A DNA stretch of 11,229 nt from Thermoplasmata archaeon (GTDB taxonomy: Archaea; Thermoplasmatota; Thermoplasmata; UBA184), in NCBI GenBank assembly GCA_030042855.1, contig JASHYU010000044.1, positions 1 to 11,229 of the forward strand, in the 5' to 3' direction. Both the position numbers and the translations under genes were made by a program. Each line of letters starts with the position of its first letter. Position 1 is the first letter of the stretch. Shown here piece by piece: positions 7,246-11,229 of this stretch. The notes under the pieces were generated by a model. It was not told where the DNA came from, ran no database searches, and was given only the letters and a program-made list of their open reading frames with translations.

Positions 7246-8151
7246 TCATCGGGATTGATAGCTCGGCGTCGTCCCGACCCCACCGGGGCCCGGGCGCGGG
7301 CGCCGGGCCCAGTCGCGGCAGCGGTAGTAGGCCCAGGCGAACAAGACGGACGGCACGATCTTGATCAGCCCCAAGAGGTCGGAGGTGGTTTCGAGCGAGT
7401 CGATCGGACCCGAGTTGAAGCTGGTCCCCGAGGTCGCTTGACGCACGGCCGTGGACACCTCGGGCCACAGGATGAGGAGGATCACGACCGACGTCACCAC
7501 GCCGAAGATGAATCCGAGCCACAGCAGGAGACGGGCCGTGCGGTCCGCGAGAGCATAGACCATGACCACCTGGCTGAGGGAACTCAGGACGCCGAGGACC
7601 GCAGCCCCGATGAACAGCCACTGGAGGTCGCTCTCCAGCGTCGTGCCGAACGCCGAAAGGGTCGACCCCGTCGGGGGGACTTGACTGATCAGTCCGAGCA
7701 CGAAGGAGACGGCCAGGATGATGCCGGCGAAGAACGTCAGGACGAACAGGACACCTCCGATCACGACGTAGCGGTGGTGAGATTTGCCGTAGCCCCGACG
7801 GCCGAGGAAGACGAAGATGATCCCTACGAGGGCCAGCAGTCCCCCGATCGTGCCCACGTACGGGATCCAGCTGATCGCGTAACCGATCACCAGCAGCAGG
7901 AGACCGGTGACGGTACGCTCCCGATCGGCCGCTAGCGGGCTGGGAAGCGGGGGAGGCATAAACCTCGGCCCAGGCGTGGGGGCGTAGGAGGGAGCCGAGT
8001 ACGGAGGGCCGGCCGTCGAACTGCCGGCGGCCGACGTGGCCATCCCGCACCGGGAACAGAAATTCGCCGTCGGAGCGATCGGCGAACCACAGTTGGCGCA
8101 ATATCGGGTCGTGGGCGCCGGCGCACCGAGGTCGCCCGGAACCGTCCCCAT
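7246..8151 (-). CDS. Zinc-ribbon, multi-spanning membrane protein
   Basis: The 301-residue protein begins with a double-CxxC zinc ribbon: Cys18, Cys21, Cys32 and Cys35 in YCANCGSPI and NFCSRCGM. A Pro/Ser/Tyr-rich linker runs from about 40 to 72. Six hydrophobic segments follow at about 82-95, 97-117, 127-155, 177-200, 207-229 and 258-276. A cytoplasmic zinc ribbon joined to a membrane bundle is a layout seen often in archaea, especially Thermoplasmata, but with no established function. The ATG at 8149-8151 has no Shine-Dalgarno; an AGATATC TATA-like element lies about 30 bases upstream, so translation is probably leaderless. It is the first gene of a likely two-gene unit with the 125-residue protein downstream. 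Confidence 0.85.
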   Translation of the reverse strand: MGTVPGDLGAPAPTTRYCANCGSPIAPTANFCSRCGMATSAAGSSTAGPPYSAPSYAPTPGPRFMPPPLPSPLAADRERTVTGLLLLVIGYAISWIPYVGTIGGLLALVGIIFVFLGRRGYGKSHHRYVVIGGVLFVLTFFAGIILAVSFVLGLISQVPPTGSTLSAFGTTLESDLQWLFIGAAVLGVLSSLSQVVMVYALADRTARLLLWLGFIFGVVTSVVILLILWPEVSTAVRQATSGTSFNSGPIDSLETTSDLLGLIKIVPSVLFAWAYYRCRDWARRPRPGPGGVGTTPSYQSR

Positions 8152-8179
8152 GCTGGGGGGCCCCGACCGCCATCCCCTC

Positions 8180-8190
8180 AGATATCTCTT
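8180..8190 (-). promoter_or_regulatory. TATA-like promoter of the zinc-ribbon gene
   Basis: Read leftward, AAGAGATATCTG is an AT-rich element in GC-rich surroundings, placed about 30-38 bases before the ATG at 8151. Archaeal TATA boxes sit about 25 bases before the transcription start, so the transcript would begin within a few bases of the start codon, fitting the lack of a Shine-Dalgarno site. Confidence 0.45.
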
Positions 8191-8310
8191 CCCAACCGTT
8201 CGGGGGTGGGAGAGTCCGAATCGCGGTCGCCCGGGACCGATCCGCGCCGACGTCGGTCCGATCGGGCGAGGCGGCGCCCTCCGCGCGGTCCCGGTGTCCG
8301 GCGGGCCGTT

Positions 8311-8547
8311 CTACCCGATGGAACCGAGCCCGAGCCTCTCGCCGAGTCGAGCCAGCTTCGACTTGGCCAGCGTCGGTCGCTCCACGGACCGGGTGCGCCC
8401 TCCGCGGACGACCCAGGTCACGCTCTCTCGAGGGAATTCGAGTCCGACGTACTGCCCCACCGGCCCGGCCCGCCGGCGCGCCGGCCCATCACCCGCTCCG
8501 GCTCGCTCGATCGGCACTCGCCGTGGCTCCCAGTCGAGGTCGCTCAT
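8311..8547 (-). CDS. Small basic hypothetical protein, 78 residues
   Basis: The frame encodes MSDLDWEPRRVPIERAGAG followed by an Arg/Gly/Pro-rich segment (20-30), a compact strand-like block GQYVGLEFPRESVTWVVRGG (31-50), and a C-terminal basic helix TLAKSKLARLGERLG (59-73). I do not recognise the family. The strongest evidence that it is real is the promoter: the clearest TATA element of the window lies 23-30 bases before its ATG, with no Shine-Dalgarno, as expected for leaderless expression. The central block could be a small beta domain, perhaps nucleic-acid binding given the charge, but that is a guess. The rightward frame over the same region is Arg/Pro-rich and looks like a shadow. Confidence 0.62.
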   Translation of the reverse strand: MSDLDWEPRRVPIERAGAGDGPARRRAGPVGQYVGLEFPRESVTWVVRGGRTRSVERPTLAKSKLARLGERLGLGSIG

Positions 8548-8563
8548 GGTTAGTATGTGCCAT

Positions 8564-8580
8564 CAAACAAAAATAAATAG
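8564..8580 (-). promoter_or_regulatory. Archaeal TATA-box promoter of the 78-residue gene
   Basis: On the leftward strand the sequence CTATTTATTTTTGTTTG is an AT island in otherwise GC-rich DNA. Its core TTTATTTT (8570-8577) lies 23-30 bases before the ATG at 8547. Transcription should begin at or next to the start codon. A second AT patch, GATATAGCATTAC, lies about 10 bases further upstream. This island also separates the small gene from the PLP enzyme upstream, arguing against read-through as the only source of its transcript. Confidence 0.65.
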
Positions 8581-8641
8581 TTCGCAATGTAATGCTATAT
8601 CTCGGCACGGGTCGGAGAAGGGCGGCCGGGGAGATCACGGG

Positions 8642-9661
8642 TTAGGGGACCGCGCCCGAGAGGATCGTCCACAGCTTGGCGGGGTCGAGGTTCCCCCCGG
8701 AGACCACGGCCACGGACGTCGACGGATCGTGGGCCCCCGCGCGCGCGGCGGCGACGGCGGTCCCTGCCGCGCCCTCCGCGACCACGTGGTGCCGCTCGAA
8801 GAGGAATCGGATCGCGGATGCGGTGTCCTGGAGGCTGACCACTCGGGACTCGGTGACCAGGCCGTTCAGTCGGTCCCACATCTCGGGAAAGACGCTCAAC
8901 GAGCCCGAGCCGTCGACGAAGCTCGGCGTTCGGTGCACCTCGCGGGCCTGCCCGGCCTCCAGCGACGCCGTGAACGCGGTGGCGGTCTCCGGTTCGACGG
9001 CGATGACTCGGACCGAAGGCTTCAGCGCCCGCAGGGCCGAGGCGATGCCGGTGATCAATCCGCCCCCGCCGATGGCGACGTACACGATCTCGACCTCCGG
9101 GTGATCCTCGAAGATCTCGAGGCCGATCGTCCCGTTGCCTGCGATCATGTCGGGGTGGTTGAACGGTGGGACGTAGAGCCGGTCCCGGAGCGGGGCATAT
9201 TCGCCGCGGAGGGTGATGTTCCACACTTCCTCCCAGGGCAACTGAAGGATCTCCGCGTCGTACCTTCGGATGCCCGCGAGCTTCGTCTCGGGCGCGGTAT
9301 CAGGCACGATGGTCGTGCAGGGGATCCCCAGACGTCGGGCATGCCAGGCGAGGGCCTGCGCCATGTTGCCCGCACTGGTCGTGTAGACGCCCGGGAGCGG
9401 TCCGCGGTCGAGCGCCCGGAGGATCGAGTTCCCGGCGCCCCTCACCTTGAATGACCCCGTCGGCTGGAGGTTCTCGAGTTTCAGGAGGACCGTGCCCGGC
9501 TCCCCGGAAGGGTCCAACGGGATCATCGGGGTTCGGACGGCGAGGGACCCCAATCGCCGGCGGGCATCCTGGATCGCACTGAGCGGGATCGGTTCGACGG
9601 TCGCCACGGGTGACCCGAACTGCACTGGGTACAAGTCCCCACCTATCCCCGGCACCGCCAT
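8642..9661 (-). CDS. PLP-dependent threonine/serine dehydratase-like enzyme (fold type II)
   Basis: The 339-residue protein matches the tryptophan-synthase-beta fold family. LKLENLQPTGSFKVRGA (60-76) carries the Schiff-base lysine Lys72, SAGNMAQ (96-102) supplies the cofactor-contacting Asn99, IGGGGLITG (197-205) is the PLP phosphate loop, VAEGAAG (294-300) follows, and SGGN (321-324) contacts the pyridine ring. Order and length fit catabolic threonine/serine dehydratases, which deaminate threonine to 2-oxobutyrate or serine to pyruvate. No C-terminal ACT regulatory domain is present, so it is not the classical isoleucine-regulated form. A Met replaces the usual His in SxGNHxQ, so a threonine-synthase-like, racemase or other beta-elimination activity cannot be excluded. 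The start is ATG at 9659-9661; GTG at 9605-9607 (residue 19) would fit the conserved beginning equally well. Confidence 0.88.
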   Translation of the reverse strand: MAVPGIGGDLYPVQFGSPVATVEPIPLSAIQDARRRLGSLAVRTPMIPLDPSGEPGTVLLKLENLQPTGSFKVRGAGNSILRALDRGPLPGVYTTSAGNMAQALAWHARRLGIPCTTIVPDTAPETKLAGIRRYDAEILQLPWEEVWNITLRGEYAPLRDRLYVPPFNHPDMIAGNGTIGLEIFEDHPEVEIVYVAIGGGGLITGIASALRALKPSVRVIAVEPETATAFTASLEAGQAREVHRTPSFVDGSGSLSVFPEMWDRLNGLVTESRVVSLQDTASAIRFLFERHHVVAEGAAGTAVAAARAGAHDPSTSVAVVSGGNLDPAKLWTILSGAVP

Positions 9662-9765
9662 CGCGGTCGACCGCGAGCGAATACCGGTTCGTTCCCGTCA
9701 CCACCGGGCGACCGGGCGCCGCGCCCCTTCGCGGGGACCGAGAGATGCCCTCAGGTTCCAACGGT

Positions 9766-9813
9766 CCGCCCCCAGCCCCAGCTCGAGCCGGAGGCTCGAC
9801 GACTGGGGGGCGG
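9766..9813. repeat. Large imperfect hairpin in the divergent spacer
   Basis: CCGCCCCCAG (9766-9775) pairs with CTGGGGGGCGG (9803-9813), ten pairs with one bulged G. Inside it, TCGAGCC (9783-9789) pairs perfectly with GGCTCGA (9793-9799) around a GGA loop. A smaller CCCC-TTCGC-GGGG hairpin lies just to the left near 9724-9736. The spacer 9662-9941 is non-coding on my reading, so the structure is not explained by a protein. It could be a leader RNA of the PLP gene (leftward) or of the DUF998 gene (rightward), or a protein-binding site. Confidence 0.4.
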
Positions 9814-9941
9814 CGGGTAGCCCCTCCTTACAAGGACTCGGGACTTGCGGCCCTCAGGTAGCGCGTCTGACCGCGTCCGGCACGGAGGCTCCGGCATGGC
9901 CCCGTTCTGCCCGATGGGCACTTCGAGCCACCGTCGTCGGC

Positions 9942-10565
9942 GTGGCGATCTACGTCGTGCTGGACATCGTCGTCCAGCTTCTACCGCCCCATTATAGCCC
10001 GATCAGCCAGGCGGAGAGCGACCTCGGGGTCGGCCCGTACGGCTGGCTGATGGACCTCAACTTCGTGGTCCGCGGGATCCTCTCCCTCGCCCTGGTCTAC
10101 GCGCTGTACCGCCTGTGGCCCGGCGCCTCCCCGCGACCTCGGATCGGTCTCGCGCTCGTGGGGACATGGGGAGCCGCCGCGTTTGTCCTCGCCGTCAGCC
10201 CCGCCGACGTATCCGGACCGGCGACGGTTCATGGGACCGTACACGACATCGCAGCGTTCGCGGCCTTCCTCTGTGTGGCGATCGGCGCGCTCGGCATCTC
10301 CCGGTCGATGCCTCTGGACTCTCCGTGGCGCTCGGTCCGCACCTACGCCCGGCCCCTGGCCACGCTCACCGCAATCGCCCTGGTCCTCCTCGCCCTGGGG
10401 ACTGGCATTCACCGCGTGGAAACGCAGTACTTCGGTCTCCTGGAGCGCATTTTCATCGGTTCGGCGTTGCTGTGGATGCTGGTGGTTTCGGTCGGGATGC
10501 TCCGGGGCGAGTTGAGGGCCGTGGGGCCGGCCGGGACGAGAGTGGGCTTTTCAGGAAGCTCGTGA
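9942..10565 (+). CDS. DUF998-type multi-spanning membrane protein (start uncertain)
   Basis: From GTG at 9942 the protein is 207 residues with about six hydrophobic segments: the first around VVLDIVVQLL, then WLMDLNFVVRGILSLALVYAL, IGLALVGTWGAAAFVLAV, DIAAFAAFLCVAIGALGIS, LATLTAIALVLLALGTG and FIGSALLWMLVVSVGML. The segment PHYSPISQAESDLGVGPYGW between helices 1 and 2 and a later VHGTVHDIAAF match DUF998 proteins, whose function is unknown. The first helix seems to begin earlier (RWALRATVVGVAIY), yet no ATG, GTG or TTG occurs in frame between the upstream antisense region and 9942. Either GTG 9942 trims helix 1, CTG 9867 is used, or there is a frame error near the out-of-frame ATGs at 9896 and 9914. 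The DinB-like gene follows 26 bases later, probably in the same operon. Confidence 0.8.
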   Translation: MAIYVVLDIVVQLLPPHYSPISQAESDLGVGPYGWLMDLNFVVRGILSLALVYALYRLWPGASPRPRIGLALVGTWGAAAFVLAVSPADVSGPATVHGTVHDIAAFAAFLCVAIGALGISRSMPLDSPWRSVRTYARPLATLTAIALVLLALGTGIHRVETQYFGLLERIFIGSALLWMLVVSVGMLRGELRAVGPAGTRVGFSGSS

Positions 10566-10591
10566 TCCCGAGGACCGCAGGTTGGCAGCGT

Positions 10592-11128
10592 ATGGTGTCC
10601 GAATTGGAGTCGATCCGCCGGTGGTACCTCTACAACCGCGTCGCCCGTCAGGGCTATTTCGAGACGCTGGCGAAGCTCCCACCGGCGGAGCTGACGCGCG
10701 ATCGCGGCGCGTCGTTTCCGACGCTCCTGGACATCCTCGGCCACTCGATCGGGGGCGTGGAGACCTGGATCGTCCGAATGTCGGCCGTCAACGGGGAACG
10801 CTTCCGGACGGACGACATCCCCGAGCCGCAGAACCTCGAGGACCTCCGGGCGTACGGCCGGGTGGTCGATGGGTTCGTGGACCAGTTCTTCGCGCGGCTT
10901 AAGGAGGGGGATCTGGATCGTACGTTCCTCGTTCCGAAGCAGCCCCCGTGGTGGGACGAGGACTTCACGACCTCCTTCCGCGGGACGCTGCTGCACGTCA
11001 TCGAGCACGAACTCCAGCATCGCGGCGAGCTGAACGCTCTCCTGTGGCAGATCGACGTGGACCCGCCCATCCTCGACTGGGACGAGTTCGAGAGGAACGA
11101 GAGCCGTGCGACCAAGTCCGGGACGTGA
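10592..11128 (+). CDS. DinB-fold metal-binding protein
   Basis: The 178-residue protein from ATG 10592 is a four-helix-bundle DinB-like protein. The metal triad is visible: His51 in DILGHSIGGVETW, and His139 and His143 in HVIEHELQHRGEL near the C-terminal helix, with the usual QHRGE motif. Members include DNA-damage-inducible DinB of Bacillus and metal-dependent thiol transferases; the substrate here cannot be inferred. The frame stays open far upstream through the DUF998 gene, but homology-like sequence starts at this ATG. No strong Shine-Dalgarno is present (GAGGA about 18 bases upstream), and the 26-base gap to the DUF998 stop suggests co-transcription. Confidence 0.9.
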   Translation: MVSELESIRRWYLYNRVARQGYFETLAKLPPAELTRDRGASFPTLLDILGHSIGGVETWIVRMSAVNGERFRTDDIPEPQNLEDLRAYGRVVDGFVDQFFARLKEGDLDRTFLVPKQPPWWDEDFTTSFRGTLLHVIEHELQHRGELNALLWQIDVDPPILDWDEFERNESRATKSGT

Positions 11129-11229
11129 CGGTCAGTTCTGCACGCGGTCCGTCGTGCCCCTGGGTCCGTTCCGCGGGGGGGACCAGAGCGAACCTCGCCC
11201 TGAGACGGGCGTCGAAGCCGAACCAGGAC
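11129..11229. other. Right-edge tail with no supported gene
   Basis: The last 101 bases after the DinB-like stop contain no ATG, and no reading frame on either strand gives a recognisable peptide. A leftward frame ends in TGA at 11132-11134, but its Pro/Ser/Gly-rich translation is unconvincing. Confidence 0.4.

Noticed and set aside
6926..8173. Leftward open frame of 415 residues
   Set aside because: It is out of frame with the zinc-ribbon membrane protein and the 125-residue protein, both of which have clear domains; the translation is Arg/Pro/Gly-rich.
8036..9454. Long rightward open frame of 472 residues
   Set aside because: It spans the antisense of the zinc-ribbon start, the small gene and the PLP enzyme, and its composition is non-protein-like.
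11132..11229. Possible 3' end of a leftward gene at the right edge
   Set aside because: Careful reading of the frame gives a Pro/Ser/Gly-rich peptide with no family pattern.

Overview
The window looks like a GC-rich archaeal chromosome segment, most likely from an uncultured, Thermoplasmatota-like lineage. This is an inference from gene content and promoter style, not a proven placement. The clues are an archaeal-type P-loop ATPase with a winged-helix tail, secreted YVTN/NHL beta-propellers rich in N-glycosylation sequons, a zinc-ribbon multi-spanning membrane protein, and TATA-like AT patches about 25-30 bases before start codons that mostly lack a Shine-Dalgarno site (leaderless style). Several metabolic genes (cofactor-free haloperoxidase-type hydrolase, DUF998, DinB) belong to families common in soil bacteria and also found in such archaea.

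Layout. Bases 1-1655 run leftward: the N-terminal end of a probable GNAT acetyltransferase cut by the window edge, a two-helix membrane miniprotein, and an alpha/beta hydrolase with an intact Ser-Asp-His triad. Bases 1920-4314 run rightward and hold two consecutive secreted seven-bladed propellers, the first unusually rich in N-X-S/T sequons. A perfect 11-bp hairpin sits in the convergent gap between the second propeller and a leftward archaeal ATPase (4455-5567). A roughly 300-base divergent spacer with a palindromic AT-rich element separates the ATPase from a rightward tyrosine recombinase (5876-6868).

The recombinase converges, with a 22-base overlap, on a leftward two-gene unit: the zinc-ribbon membrane protein (8151-7246) followed by a 125-residue conserved small protein (7224-6847). 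Next comes a 78-residue small gene (8547-8311) behind the clearest promoter of the window, then a leftward PLP-dependent threonine/serine dehydratase-like enzyme (9661-8642). Across a spacer containing a large imperfect hairpin, two rightward genes close the window: a DUF998-type membrane protein without an obvious start codon, and a DinB-fold metalloenzyme.

No rRNA, tRNA, CRISPR array or insertion sequence was seen. The divergent recombinase/ATPase pair is the only mobile-element flavour, and no att repeat or tRNA target was found. I see no clear case for a novel defence or metabolic system. The items most worth checking are the divergent ATPase-recombinase module with its palindrome, the sequon-rich propeller pair, and the structured spacer at 9766-9813.
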